A DNA stretch of 64,000 nt from Perilla frutescens (GCA_026008535.1 BRKX01000018.1:48291588-48355587), one strand, 5' to 3'. Positions 1 to 11,924 are shown, counted from the stretch's first letter. Notes: generated from the letters alone by a model not told the origin. Translations and numbers: made by a program.

Positions 1-582
1 TTCACCCTTTAGATATTTTTATTAAATATAAGATTCTTCTATTTGTTTCTTCTTTTTTTTTTTATTTTTTAATTATATTTTTCTTTAATTTCTTGTCATT
101 AATTTTCTTTATCACGTTCTTACACTAAATTATATTCTTCTTGTTGCTGGTATAGTTTGGTTAACATATTTTTATGTGTGAGAGGGTATTATAAATTTAT
201 ATTATTTCGCTATATTTTTTATAAATTAAAACTCAAATTTGTACAAAAGAATATACTTATAACTCTTAAAATTCAAAAAAAGTCAAATGGAAAAATGATT
301 ATATATCCACAAATAAAAGATTCCACACACCCACACACACACATACTTTAGAAAAATATTTTCATAAATGGATGCAAATGGTTTATTTTGAAGCCACGAA
401 AAAGAGTTATTTTAATAAAGATGTGCATACTTATATTTTTGAATATTTTGGATTTTATATGTTCCAATTAATAGATATAATTCTTAAGGGAAGTGTAAGA
501 AATTACTTATAATTAACAATCAATTTGCATAAAAATTAAATTGCTTCTGAAATAAATTATTGGTGGCTCTGTAACTGAACAG
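1..582. other. AT-rich left edge, no first exon found
   Basis: This stretch is strongly AT-rich. It should hold the first exon of terpene synthase copy A if the intron there were as short as in copy B (84 bp). I looked for the first-exon signature seen in copy B (SWSYDF followed by ESI.NQN) and did not find it. The exon is lost, lies to the left of the window, or is too decayed to read. Confidence 0.5.
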
Positions 583-717
583 GTGGGAGTTGAAGAAGAT
601 AATGTGAAGAAAATGGAGGTGAAAATAAATCGCATGCTACTTCATCATGATGAAGGTTAGTATTAATGCAGTATAATTCGATAGAGTTTAAAATTTAAAA
701 TGCATCTAATATAATAT

Positions 718-1018
718 ACGTAATATTTCATCTAATTGACATGGAGAACTAAAAATATGGATGATAACGGGTAAATTATACTTTGATATCTATATTTTGA
801 ACACTTTTTCAAAAATGATCTACTTTTTTAAAATTAACAAAATAGTACGTACCCTTTGTTTAAAATTTACGTAATATTTCATCTAATTGACATGGAGAAC
901 TAAAAATATGGATGATAACGGGTAAATTATACTTTGATATCTATATTTTGAACACTTTTTAAAAAATGATCTACTTTTTTAAAATTAACAAAATAGTACA
1001 TACCCTTTGTTTAAATTT
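718..1018. repeat. 151-bp direct tandem duplication
   Basis: A unit starting ACGTAATATTTCATC at 718 recurs at 869 with few changes. It lies in the second intron of terpene synthase copy A. The duplicated unit includes the left arm of a MITE-like sequence (GGTAAATTATACTTTGATA) related to the element at 8.8-9.2 kb. Confidence 0.8.
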
Positions 1019-1650
1019 TTTTACAAACCTAACATTTAATCAATTTTATTGTCCGGAAATTATATGTAATTGATTGTATTTTAATATTATTAATGTTTCC
1101 CCAACCACATAGAAAATATTCATCCGATAAATAAATATTAAATTACAATCAATTACGTACAATTTTCACTCTGAGAAATTGATTGAATGTTAGATTTGCA
1201 AAAACAAAAATAAAATAAAAAGTGAGTAGTATTTTGTGAATTTTGAAAAAATATCCAAAATATTATTTTTTTTTCTTCAGCCGATATGGGCAGAATTTGT
1301 AGTTACTATATCAGCAACTCAAAAATAATTAATATCATCCCGCGTATTTTTGACATCGCCATATTGATCATACATAAATTAAATATTTTTTTCTACTTTT
1401 AATGATTATATGAAAATAAAGAATTATCCCTTTGAGAACAACCAAACGCCATCGTCCCTTATCTAAAAGGGAGAGCTCTCATTCGGTTTCAATCAAAATT
1501 AAGAAAAGAAAACATAACTATAAGAAAATGTAATGTAATTTTATAATTAATTTCTATGTCCCACTTATTAATTAAAATTATGGTTCCTTTCTTGATGAAG
1601 GTGAGGTGGAGGCACTGAGGTTGCTTGAATTAGTGGATGATATTGATCGT

Positions 1651-3034
1651 TGATTGGGCCATTTCTACTTAATATTTTGGGCCAATTTGATGTGATTTCA
1701 TCGTGTTGATTGCCGTATAATGATGTCGTTTTAGGAGAATGTTATGCCTTGAGGGTTTTGCAGGTAATCTATACAAAGATGAAGAAAGTGGCATGCTTTT
1801 GGTAGGAGATCAAGCTGTGCAAAGAAAAGCTGAAGCTGGAAGTTCGGGAGAACCAGGCCGTTTGGGCAAACCACCTGAAGGGGTACCGAGAATTTACCTG
1901 CTGGGCCTGTGCGCGCGGATTTGGGCTGGAGCACGGGATTTATTTAAGCCCATGGCCTGGACGCGAATTGGATGTTATTTTACAGCTTTTGGACTCTATT
2001 TTTATCTCTTTCCTTATTAGATTAGGTTTAGAATTTTATTTCCATGATTAAATAATTGTAATTAAGGATAATATAGATAGATTAGGATTTTTATTATTCC
2101 ATTGATTATTCCCGCTGCAACAGAGGGGGAGACGCTAGATAGGAAGGGAGCGCCGTTCAGATTTTTATTCTTATTCCTCCAGTTAATATTTTCACAACAA
2201 TTCATATTTTATTTTATCATTAGCATGCGATCAGGCTAAGCATCGTTTCTTCCGGGATCAACTCACGAAGCTCTGGCCAATTAAATCTGTGAGATCTAAA
2301 CGTTTTTTCTCGATTAATTCATGCATGTGTATTTATTATCCTCCGTAAGTCGAGTCGTGATTGTTTCGATTAAACCAAGTAGTCGCGAATATTCGGAGTA
2401 TAGGAATTAATCACTAGCCAATTAATTCGGCCATACGTAATCGTGGTTTATGATTAATTAGTGGTAAAATCAGTAGCTAATACTGTGGGGATAATAATCT
2501 GGTTCGGTGATCCTGTGTCAGAGTTCGCTAGATTAGAATCGGGTTTCTCTCGAGCATAAAGCAATCGGCTAATTAAATCTATAAGAGTGTCTCTTTTGGG
2601 TTGTTAGTTGATTAGAGAAAATGTGTGGTGAAGTGTCTTCCTGCCATTCGAGAAAATACGGAGAAATAGGGATGTGTCAGTTAGTGTCTTCGGCATCCGC
2701 AACTGATTTACATGTGATAATTAATTGTATTCTTGAATCAAGGATCAGTATAATTGTGCCAGAGTGGAGTAGTTGATATCCGGAATATTTCTAATTATTT
2801 GTTTAAACCCGTTGCTCGTGTGTGTATTTTAATTCCTTGTTATTTAATTATTTTCGTGCACTACAGTTTATACCCATAAATTTCCCCCCTTTTAAAGTTG
2901 GTTTCTGCAGATTGAAAAGTAAGGGTAATTCTCGCCAGTCCCTGAGGAGACGATCCTGCTCGCCGCTGTACTGTGCAGCTTGGGCAAACCGACTGCTGTC
3001 GGATCTTTTATTTTTGGTGGCAAACGACACACCA
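1651..3034 (+). repeat. 5' LTR of the Athila-type element
   Basis: The LTR is about 1384 bp, begins TGATTGGGCC and ends ACACCA just before the primer binding site. It is homologous along its length to the solo LTR at 57277-58681, which begins TGATTGAGCC and ends CTACCA. That comparison fixes both ends here. Confidence 0.85.
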
Positions 3035-3039
3035 AATTT

Positions 3040-3057
3040 TGGCGCCGTTGCCGGGGA
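3040..3057 (+). other. Primer binding site (tRNA-Asp type)
   Basis: TGGCGCCGTTGCCGGGGA is complementary to the 3' end of plant tRNA-Asp including CCA. It is the usual primer site of Athila-group elements and lies a few bases after the LTR. Confidence 0.88.
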
Positions 3058-3139
3058 CTGGTTCCAAAGCAGTTATTATTCTAATATTTTCAATTTGCAT
3101 TTTTTTTCTTTTCTTGGTTTTTCTTTATTCGCAGGAAAC

Positions 3140-4654
3140 ATGGCTGAACCTGCTCCCTTGATCCGAGAACTGGGTCGTCATCGAAATAACAGGCCTATCT
3201 CCATCGTGCTGCCTCCCATAGCCCACAATGCAGAGATTCGACCGGGGTTTATCCAAGTGCTACCCAAATTCAGTGATGCACCTGGAGAAAGTGCACACAC
3301 GCACTTAGCAGAGTTTGACTGGGTTTGCTCGACCCTGCGTCCTCAAGGCTTTACAAATGACAACTTGCGCCTGTTAACTTTTTCTCATACATTGCAAGGA
3401 CGAGCACGAGAATGGCTTTTTGATCTCCCACCAGCTTCGATTACTACATGGGATGAGATGGAGGAGCAGTTCCTATGCAAATTTTTCCCAGAGTCACGAG
3501 CTGCGAATCTTAGAATGGCCATCAGCAGCATCAAGCAAAAATCTAATGAAAGTCTAGCTAATTATTGGGCACGATTTCAACAGTTGTGCCGAAGATGCCC
3601 AGACCACGGGTTCTCTGATTATCAGTTATTCACTAACTATTTTTACTGTGGTATGTCAACTTTTGATAGGAAGATCGTGGATGCTGCTAGTGGAGGGTCT
3701 CTCACCAACAAGACTCTAGTAGAGGCGAAACAACTCATCATCGATATGGTCTCCGGTGGCCAGCAATATGAGGATGATGATGATGACAGATACTGGTCTG
3801 TGAAGGGAGTTGAGAGAGCAGAAAATTCCGGAGTTAATGAGAAGATTGATGCTCTGACTTCTCTTGTCCGAGGTCTAGCTATGGTGCAGACACATAACAC
3901 ATATGATCCAGGTGAGAGGGACCATTCGAACTTCGGCTGGAAGCAGCCGCAGGGCAGTCAGTATGCCCAAACCGACCGATCTGCACCGAGCATGACAGAT
4001 ATCATGAAGTGTCTGGAGAACAGCAGTGCCCTGGTGAACAATTTGGCACAAAGTCAGAAGGCTTTCCAGCAAGAAACACAAGCCGCCCTAGGCAGTATGG
4101 GCACACAGATCACTCAGCTTGCCACTCAATTGAACAAGATGCAGGCGAATCAAAGCAAACTCCCCTTCCAAACTGAAATGAATCCAAGAGCGCATGTTTG
4201 CGCTATCACTTTGAGAAGTGCAGAGGAATTAGTTGAGTTGGAGGCTAAGAAGGAAAAGAACCCGCAGTATGGGCAAACTGCACAGACTAAAAACAAATCT
4301 AGTGCAGAAGAAGAACAACCAGCTGCCGAGTCTGCCCTTACTGAGGTAAAATCTGAATCCAAAATTTCTAACTCTCGGGTTGCAGCACCTTTTCCATCCA
4401 GGTTGATTCGAAACAAGAAAGAGGATGATGAGAAAGAGATCCTCGAGCTATTCAAGAAGGTACCTTTTGGTGGGCTGACTGAAACCGCTGCAATAACAGA
4501 TGAAGACGAGGAGATTCGAGATGTCATCATGCAGCTGTGTACCACCAATGAATTTCCAACTCAGAACCTGACAGGCCGTATGCCCAAACTGACCAATTCG
4601 AAACCGTTTTTACCATCTCATGTGAAGGCCCCCGTACTGGAGCTGAAGGGGTAA
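3140..4654 (+). CDS. Athila-type Gag protein
   Basis: This is a retrotransposon capsid (Gag) of about 504 aa if translation starts at the ATG at 3140. The frame is open further upstream, but that part lies across the LTR end and primer site and is unlikely to be Gag. The core has the retrotrans-gag pattern: a helical stretch with REWLFDLPPASITTW and FLCKFFPESR at about residues 90-120, then NYWARFQQLCRRCPDHG, and DAASGGSLTNKT at about residue 180. A later ITLRSAEE stretch matches the conserved ITLRSG of Athila. No zinc knuckle was seen. The reading frame is intact, unlike pol, which is missing. This fits a gag-only non-autonomous element. Confidence 0.85.
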   Translation: MAEPAPLIRELGRHRNNRPISIVLPPIAHNAEIRPGFIQVLPKFSDAPGESAHTHLAEFDWVCSTLRPQGFTNDNLRLLTFSHTLQGRAREWLFDLPPASITTWDEMEEQFLCKFFPESRAANLRMAISSIKQKSNESLANYWARFQQLCRRCPDHGFSDYQLFTNYFYCGMSTFDRKIVDAASGGSLTNKTLVEAKQLIIDMVSGGQQYEDDDDDRYWSVKGVERAENSGVNEKIDALTSLVRGLAMVQTHNTYDPGERDHSNFGWKQPQGSQYAQTDRSAPSMTDIMKCLENSSALVNNLAQSQKAFQQETQAALGSMGTQITQLATQLNKMQANQSKLPFQTEMNPRAHVCAITLRSAEELVELEAKKEKNPQYGQTAQTKNKSSAEEEQPAAESALTEVKSESKISNSRVAAPFPSRLIRNKKEDDEKEILELFKKVPFGGLTETAAITDEDEEIRDVIMQLCTTNEFPTQNLTGRMPKLTNSKPFLPSHVKAPVLELKG

Positions 4655-6436
4655 GAAGCAAGGTTGGTCGAGCTTTTGAGGAAGCATAAAGGTGTGAGGA
4701 TGGAGACGACTACTTTTGACAGGGGTAGATCTGTTACCCCTGAAATTGTCTATTGATCGTGCCTTTCATATGTCGAGCCTCGGACGTTAAATAAGGGCGC
4801 TTCTCGGGAGGCAACCCGAGCATTTATTTGCTTTCTGTTTTTTATTTTATGTTTATTGTTCCAAACGACCAAAAAAAAAAAAAAAAAATCTAGTCCATAT
4901 TTTTCGTGCAGGTACCTCTTCTAGCGCTGCCCCTACCTTTCTCGAGCATGGAGTTGTTTGACTATTACACACCGAGCTGGACCACTGCACTGTAGCGCCT
5001 GCAGTATGCCCCTACTGACCGTTTCGTGCCTTGATTGCTAGTTTGCCCTCTCTACCCCTTTTTGTTTTTATTTTCTTTCATTCATGTTGTGTTCGTTTTG
5101 TTGACTCTTTTTCCTATACAGTGAGGACACTGTGTTGTCTAAGTGTGGGGGGGAGGAAGTTGCTATTTGGTGTCTGGTTCTTTTTTTTAAAAAAAAAATA
5201 AAAAAAATATTTTGCTTGTTTTTGTTGAGTATTGGCTGCCTGAGATTGAATTATACAAGGAGGATGGGTTATAGCATGGATTGTCTTGGTTTGTTTGATT
5301 GATTCTCTTGTGATTGAATTGTGCTAATGCTCGTATGTATTCTTGAACGATAAAATGTGCAACTTGATCAACTTTTGACAAGCTTATAAACGTAAGATTT
5401 GAGCCTTTTGAGCATGTTATATATATTGAAAGCTCAATTTTATTCTTTTGCTGAGAGTGTCGGATTTGAATGCTGAATTTCTGATTTGCCTTGTTGCCAT
5501 GGTCATACTGCTTGTGAGTTTCCTTTTGCATGAAAATGATAAAGTCATGTAGGATTACCCCTTGCTTTGGCCTGAATAAATTATCCATACCCAACACTAA
5601 CCCTTAGTGAGCTCGTTTGGCCTGAATCCTCTCTTTCTTGATAGCCCGTAAATATTTCAGCCTTAGCTTGTTTTGGCCTGCTCTTGTCCCTTGAAAGCAT
5701 GTAAGTTATATTGGATTGTGTTGAGATGAGTTCGAAATTTACTTGAAGACAGTTAGTGCTGGAAGGTTGAAGAAAAAAAATGTAAAGTCATGTTCTTTTC
5801 GAAAAAGAAAAAAAGAAAAAAAAATGGTCCGTATGCCCAAACTGGACGTGGAGGAAATAGGCCTGCACCCGATTGAAGTTAAATTTTGTGGCCCTGTATA
5901 GCCCTGAAGACCAGCACACAACTTGAGAAATATTGCAATATCTGAAGAAGTAGCTGAAGAGCTCTATGATCGAGTTATAATATGCTTACATGCTTTTATC
6001 TTATTTAAGCCACTTATCCAAATTATCCTACCTAAGCACCCTAGCCCCATTACAACCTGTTTCAAAGACCTTTTGATTTGTGCATAGCTCTCACTTGTTG
6101 GGAATGGTTTTGACATATGGGCAAATCTATGTTTGAAGGTATCAAGTCGCGACTTGAGTGAATTTAATTCTGTCCTTACTTTCTTTTGAGAGAAATTGAG
6201 CGAACCTTGGTGAGGCAGGATTGAGTTGCACATTTTTGACTTGAATGAAGAGCATGTGTATGTTTCATGAAACAAGAGAAGGGTGAGTGGATTATGGTTG
6301 GTTATGCTGTAATTCTGACTCTGAGTATTTTCGATTTGAGGCGGCCAGTGCTTGACTTGTCATTTCTGAGTTTTATTTTGAGTCTGTTTTCTGTTTAGAT
6401 ATGCTCGAGGACGAGCATGGTCTAAGTGTGGGGGGA
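4655..6436 (+). other. 3' non-coding part and polypurine tracts of the Athila-type element
   Basis: Just after gag there is a short remnant related to the end of an Athila protease region. Near 4790-4830 is the AAATAAGGGCGCTTCTCGGG / GGCAACCCGAGC motif typical of the 3' region of this group. Two purine-rich tracts with CTAAGTGTGGGGGG occur, one near 5141-5157 and one at about 6422-6436. The second directly abuts host exon sequence and would normally be followed by the 3' LTR. Confidence 0.7.
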
Positions 6437-7159
6437 CTAGGGTTGGGATATAAATTTGAAGAATCCATCAACAAATCACTTCAAAGACTTCAATCTTCAC
6501 AAATATTAATAGACAATATTAATGATTTGCATGTTTCTGCCCTATATTTTAGGCTCCTCATACAACATGGCCACCATATTTCCGCAGGTACGTACTTGTT
6601 TAGTTTGATAATGCGGGTGGGACCGTACATAAATGAGTCGAGCTATTCGAAAAAAAAAAGATTGATTTTGGACTAACTATATTACATTAATTTGATGATG
6701 AAATTAAAAGATATATTCGAGAGATTCAAGGACTCGAACAAGAGATTCATGGAGAGCTTAAGCATGGACGGTCGTGGAATGTTAAGTCTGTACGAAGCTT
6801 CTTATCTTGCATTCGATGGAGAGAATATCTTGGATGAGGCTAGAGAATTTATGAGCTTCCATCTCAACAACATGATGACGAGTGCTGACGTTGACAAGAA
6901 ATTTGGTGAGAGAGTGAGGCATGCCTTAGAGCTTCCATCCCACCACAGAATGCCAAGATTGGAAGCAAGATGGAATATTGAGATGTATGATCATAAACAA
7001 AATGTGACAAATCAAATGTTGCACAAATTGGCCATATTGGATTTCAACAAGGTGCAATCCCTACACCAACTTGAGCTTCAAGAGGTTACAAGGTACTATT
7101 TACACTGATATATGTAGAGACTGATCAGGTAAAAATTTGACGTGGTATGTTAACTAGAA

Positions 7160-7400
7160 ATTAAGGGTGGCAATTCGAGCTGCCTGAATCTGTCGGGTCA
7201 ATGCCAAAATCCAGGCCCGGTGGTTTTGGGCCTCTAAAATATAGGTTCGGGTCGAACCTCTTTCGGCCCGGTGTCTTTTTCCAGGTTCTGGGGCCAAGTG
7301 GCCCGGCCCATTCAGGCCACTCTCTATTTCAGGCTGATTTCGGGCCTTATTTTTATGGCCCAGCTCTGCCAGAAAAGCGGGTTGGGCTGAAAAAGTCAAA
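7160..7400. repeat. GC-rich inserted sequence in an intron of copy A
   Basis: A block much richer in GC than its surroundings starts near GGGTGGCAATTCGAGC and is full of GGCCCGG / GGGCC words. The start resembles plant MITEs with GGGTGGCAA ends. The matching right end was not found. Open frames here on both strands look like by-products of base composition, not genes. Confidence 0.4.
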
Positions 7401-7764
7401 CATATTAGAAATCAATCGCAATTATTCAATAAAATGATCTAAAAGATTGAAAAGAATGTGACAATTATGAAAATATAGGCATCTTATTTTAAAAAATGCA
7501 ATGGCAAACAAATACTATATGCATATAATGTTAAAATATAGTATTTAATTATAATGGTAAAAAAATAACATATGTAATGCTATTTTATTAAAATAAAATA
7601 AAATGTGTCAATTTCATAAATATATAGTCACACTATATTATTTTAGAAAATGATTTGCTAACATTCTATATATACAATGTTGTTTAAAAGATCTGATTCG
7701 TCAATCAAATTAATTTAAACGATTCATTGCTTTCTAGCTAGTTAACACTAAGAAGTGTGTGTGT

Positions 7765-7767
<3 letters not shown>

Positions 7768-7808
<41 letters not shown>
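7768..7808. repeat. (TA)n microsatellite
   Basis: A run of about twenty TA units in the intron before exon 5 of terpene synthase copy A. Confidence 0.9.
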
Positions 7809-7810
<2 letters not shown>

Positions 7811-8427
7811 GTCTAAGGATGATATTAAATTTGTAGACGTGTTACAAATTGCAGGTGGTGGAGGGGAGTGGGGTTAGCAAAAAAGTTGAGTTTCGCTAGA
7901 GACAGAGTAATGGAAAACATATTTTGGAGCGTGGGAATGGCTTTCGAGCCTGAGTTTAGCAAATGCCGCGTGGCAATAGCAAAAGCGGGGCTGCTGATTA
8001 CTGTTTTGGATGATATCTACGATGTCTATGGCTCTCCACAAGAACTACAGCAACTTACACAAGCAGTCGAAAAGTAGGTTTAATTCATGTAAAAAATTTA
8101 ACATGCATTTTTAATTTTTATTTTTTTCGCTAATTTAATTAATATAGTTCAATATATTAATATCATAAAATAACCATTTTTTATTGTTGTAAATAAATTT
8201 TTATAGATGGGAAATTAATGGTGTGAATCATCTCCCTGACTGCATGAAGCTCTTCTTCTTAGCTCTTTACAACACCGTCAATGAAATGGCTTATGATATT
8301 CTCAAGGATCAAAATCACCTCGTAGTTTATCAACTTAAGGAAGCGGTGACTCTCTCTCTCTCTCTCTCTCTCTAAGTGTGTGATTATTGTATAAAATAGG
8401 TCAAATTCCCTTTGTCTAATTTAATTT

Positions 8428-8785
8428 GAGTAAATTTCACTTTCGGTCCTATTAGAATAGGATCGAAATACTTTTAATCCCAAACGTTACTTTTTTGGTC
8501 CCAAATAATATATTTTTTCGACAATTTTGGTCTCATAATATATTTTTCCGGCAATTTTAGTTTCATGAGTTATTTTTCAGATAATTTTAGTTCCATAAGA
8601 TATTTTTCCGACAGTTTTAGCCCCAACAGTTAACTTTATGTGTTAGTTTGTGACTAAAATTGTCGGAAAAAATATATTAAGGGACCAAAATTGTCAAAAA
8701 AATATCAATTGAGACCAAAAAAGTAACTTTTGGGACTAAACGTATTTTAACCTTATTCTAACGGGACCAAAAGTGAAATTTACTC
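8428..8785. mobile_element. Fold-back MITE (Mutator-like) with 10-bp duplication
   Basis: The ends are inverted repeats: GAGTAAATTTCACTTTCGG on the left and its complement ending AAATTTACTC on the right. Internal arms also pair (GGTCCC / GGGACC repeats). The flanks carry the 10-bp direct repeat AATTTAATTT at 8418-8427 and 8786-8795. A relative lies at 27917-28170. Confidence 0.8.
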
Positions 8786-8800
8786 AATTTAATTTTATAG

Positions 8801-9175
8801 AGTAGATTACACATTGATACCTACTTTTTCAAAAATGATCTATTTTTTCAAAATTAACATAACAGTACCCACTTTTTCAAAAAAAAATTGCAAATCTAAC
8901 ATTTCAATTTTACGACCTAAAAATCGTACGTAATTGATTGTATTTTAATATTTCTTGATTGAAGAAATTTGTTTTACATGGCTGGGGAAATATGAATATT
9001 AAAATACAATCAATCACGTACGATTTTCAGCCGTAAATTAAATTGGTTCAATGTTAGATTTGTAATTTTTTTGAAAAAGTAATTAAGTACTAGTTTATTA
9101 ATTTTAAAAAAAATGTGAATCATTTTTTAAAAAGTGCCCAAAATATAGGTATCAGAATGTAGCTTACCCTATATA
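8801..9175. mobile_element. Fold-back MITE
   Basis: Long inverted arms: the left arm has GATTACACATTGATACC and CAAATCTAACATTTCAATTT, and the right arm has the complementary AATGTTAGATTTG and GGTATCAGAATGTAGC. It lies in an intron of copy A. It is related to sequences at 766-1265 in another intron of the same gene. Confidence 0.6.
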
Positions 9176-9660
9176 ATGGTGTGCATGTTAGTGGATATTG
9201 TTAACTTAGGGCTGAAATATTTGATCCAATTAACTTTGGTATTATTTTTGGTTGCTTTTGTTCCTTAACTTTAAATTAGTGATCATATACAAAACCTATG
9301 TCAATAATAAAATTAAGAACTTGATATATCATAATTTCATATAATTATTTGTGATCATATGTTCAAATTTTCAGTGGGCAGATTTGTGCAAATCATTCTT
9401 AAGAGAGGCAAAGTGGAATCACACGAAACAAATTCCAAAGCTTGATGAATACCTTAATCATGGCTGGATTTCCTCTTCTATGGCTGTACTCTTAACTCAA
9501 GCCTACTTCTTGATCACTCCAAATCTCACAGTTGAAGCCATGAAAAGCTTGAATGATGATACCCATGGTTTGTTACGTCTCCCATGTACTCTCTTTCGTC
9601 TCACGAACGATCTGAGTTCCTTCAAGGTACACACGAGATCCTTATTCGAGATTGGCTCGT

Positions 9661-10097
9661 TAGGGCTGTAAACGAACCGAATACCCTGATGTTCGAGCTT
9701 GGCTCGTTAAGGAATATTCAAGTTCGGACTCGATTCGAGCTTTTTTCCTCTTGTTCAAGCTCGGTTCGACGAATATTTGTCATGTTCGAATTCGGCTCGA
9801 GTTTGGTTAGTGAAATGTTCGAAAATTTACTAATCGAGCTTGAGCTCGAATACTCGAAAAAAATGCTCGTTTAATTTACATATTCGAGCTGGAGCTCGAA
9901 AAAAAAAAAAGAGCTTATTTAATTTACACATATTAAATATTTATAATACTCATGAACATGTTTGTGAACATGTTCGAACTCGTTCAAACATGTTCACAAG
10001 CTGACCGAGCTGAATACTACTATATTCAAGCTCGATTCGAGACAAACGAGCCGAGCTCCGAATAGCTCGCGAGCGGCACTGTTCAGTTACAGCCCTA
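9661..10097. mobile_element. MITE with TAGGGCTGTAA ends (hAT-like)
   Basis: It begins TAGGGCTGTAAACGAAC and ends GTTCAGTTACAGCCCTA, an imperfect inverted repeat. The inside is rich in GAGCTCGAA palindromes. It fills most of the last intron of terpene synthase copy A. Fragments with the same words occur near 17.7-17.96 kb, 49.6 kb and 61.3-61.46 kb. I did not find a clear target duplication, so the superfamily is uncertain. Confidence 0.65.
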
Positions 10098-11469
10098 TAC
10101 GTAAAGACACGTGCAAATAATAACGTGAACTTAATTACTTTTGCAGGAAGATTTTGAAAAGGGCCAATGTGCAAAAGCCGTTTCGTGCTACATGCACGAG
10201 ACTGGCTCATCTGATGAGGTTGCTAGTGCATATATAAAAAAAATGATCGATCAAAATTGGAAAATTTTGAACGAGGATGTAACCTACAATGCTATATTTG
10301 GCAAGCATTTCAATCGGACATGTTGCAATCTTGCTCGTAATTGTATGTGTCAATATCAATATGGAGATGCCCTCACTTCGCAAACTGCCCTAACAAGAAG
10401 TTGGGTCAAGTCTGTGATCATCGAGCCCATTCAACTTGTGAACTAAGTCGAGTCGAGTCAAGTCGAGTCGAGCTATTCAAAAAGTTAGCATCTATGTGAA
10501 TTGGGGTTGCTCGTAATAAAAATATATGAGTAACTAAATAGCTTAGAAAGATGTAATCATGATTGGGGCATGGATATTTCTCGATCAAGAGTCTTTTCTA
10601 TGTTCTCTACTTCTCTTTGTTACGTTTTGGAAATAAATCATTCGAGTTTGTTCTTCATTTCTTCACGTTCGTCCGAAATAAGGGTTTTGGACGTATAGAT
10701 TGTTATTAGGAGAGTTAAAATTTGAATAAGAAATGTGATATTTACGTGTAATTCGATATTCTTACCAGACTCGACGATATTATTTTTGTGCTCCTCCGGA
10801 TACTCTGATGCTCAATAAATTATACACATTTCTGTTTGCATAAAAAATCGGAGGATTATACAAAGAGAGATGGAGGCTAATTATATCAATGTGTTTGTCA
10901 AGTCATGAGCAAATATTTTTGACCAAATTAAAGTAATAACTTGGTCACAATTTTACTTACAAAATATATTTATATATATATATATATATATATTTTGCAT
11001 CCATGTGCTTCATTTTTTTTTATCATATCCCTCCATTTTATTTGGTTAAAATGAGATTCTCGTACTATCAATTTTGCTAAAATCTAGTCTTTATGTTACC
11101 ATCCGCTATGGTTTGAATGAACGTAAGGACTTAATTTTAATCAAATTGACAGTGCAGGAATTCTAATTTGAAAATAAAAATAAAAATTGAATTTTTAAGT
11201 AAATAAATAAATATCATTTTTAAAAAAAAATTGGCGTTTGACTTTTTTTATTTAAAGTTTTTTATTTTAAAAATTAAAAAATAAATGAATTTTGAAAAAA
11301 AATAAATTGAAATTGAAGAAAAAAACCTCATAATTTGATTGTAAAACATAAAATGTGTAAGAAATGTCATAGTGTAATATAGATGGTGAAATCTCATGTC
11401 GTACAATACACCATATCCACCACATCAGATTTTCTGTTACACTTGTTCTGTAATTCACTCCGTATTTAA

Positions 11470-11712
11470 CTACTCCCTCCGTCCCATTCATATAGGCTGA
11501 TTGGATTTTTTACTAAAATTAAGAAAATTATTGGAAAAGACAAACAATATGCCCATATTTATATATTTAAGAATGAATTCATGATTAATGTAATCATATT
11601 AAATAGGGGTATATATTAGTAATTGAGCTAAACATATATAGAAATCAGCCTATATATTGGGACATTCAAAAATAAAAAGTGGGTTATATTATATAATTTT
11701 GGGACGGACAAA
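11470..11712. mobile_element. MITE with CTCCCTCCGTCCC end
   Basis: It starts TACTCCCTCCGTCCCATTC and ends near ATTTTGGGACGGACA. It shares internal words (CAGCCTATA) with the neighbouring element at 11925. This is one of at least nine copies of a superfamily in the window. Confidence 0.55.
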
Positions 11713-11924
11713 AAATCAAATAAGAGATTATAATTATGGGGCGGTGCATGAGAGTATTATTTAAATCATAAATACACAAAAAAAAATGTTACATATATGA
11801 AATTCCAACCGCATATCCACACACACACTCACCTCCAAAAATTATCTAGAATTATTGCTAATATATGATTTATTTTACTCTTATTAATTATTTAACTACC
11901 CACAATTACACGCTACTCATATAT

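Larger units (their letters stand above)
1651..6436 (+). mobile_element. Non-autonomous Athila-type LTR element with one LTR
   Basis: A Ty3/gypsy Athila-like element sits in the third exon of terpene synthase copy A. It has a 5' LTR (1651-3034), a primer binding site matching the 3' end of tRNA-Asp (3040-3057), a gag gene, a short 3' region, and a polypurine tract that ends at 6436. No protease, reverse transcriptase, RNase H or integrase is visible. After gag there is only a short remnant resembling the LLRKHK stretch of Athila polyproteins. The 3' LTR is absent: the host exon resumes directly after the polypurine tract. There is no target-site duplication. It is an old mobile element copy that must have depended on enzymes made elsewhere. 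Confidence 0.85.
583..10446 (+). pseudogene. Terpene synthase copy A, interrupted by an Athila-type retroelement
   Basis: This is a plant terpene synthase (TPS-b/g-like), an enzyme that ionises a prenyl diphosphate and cyclises or quenches it. Coding exons are 583-655, 1601-1650 joined to 6437-6587, 6711-7092, 7855-8073, 8207-8345, 9375-9626 and 10147-10446 (TAA). All intron phases match copy B. Visible motifs are an RxR-type stretch ending in LEARW, the DDIYDVYG metal site, and NDLSSFKE as the NSE/DTE metal site. The third exon is cut after VDDIDR by a 4.8 kb retroelement and resumes at LGLGYKF with no base lost or gained (50 + 151 = 201 nt, as in copy B). The first exon is not in the window. 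No frameshift or stop was seen in the remaining exons, so the gene decayed little after the insertion. As it stands it cannot make a full-length enzyme unless the whole element is spliced out. The substrate cannot be told. Confidence 0.88.

Noticed and set aside
7154..7437. Overlapping plus and minus open frames of about 80 codons
   Set aside because: They come from a GC-rich inserted repeat in an intron; no recognisable domain.
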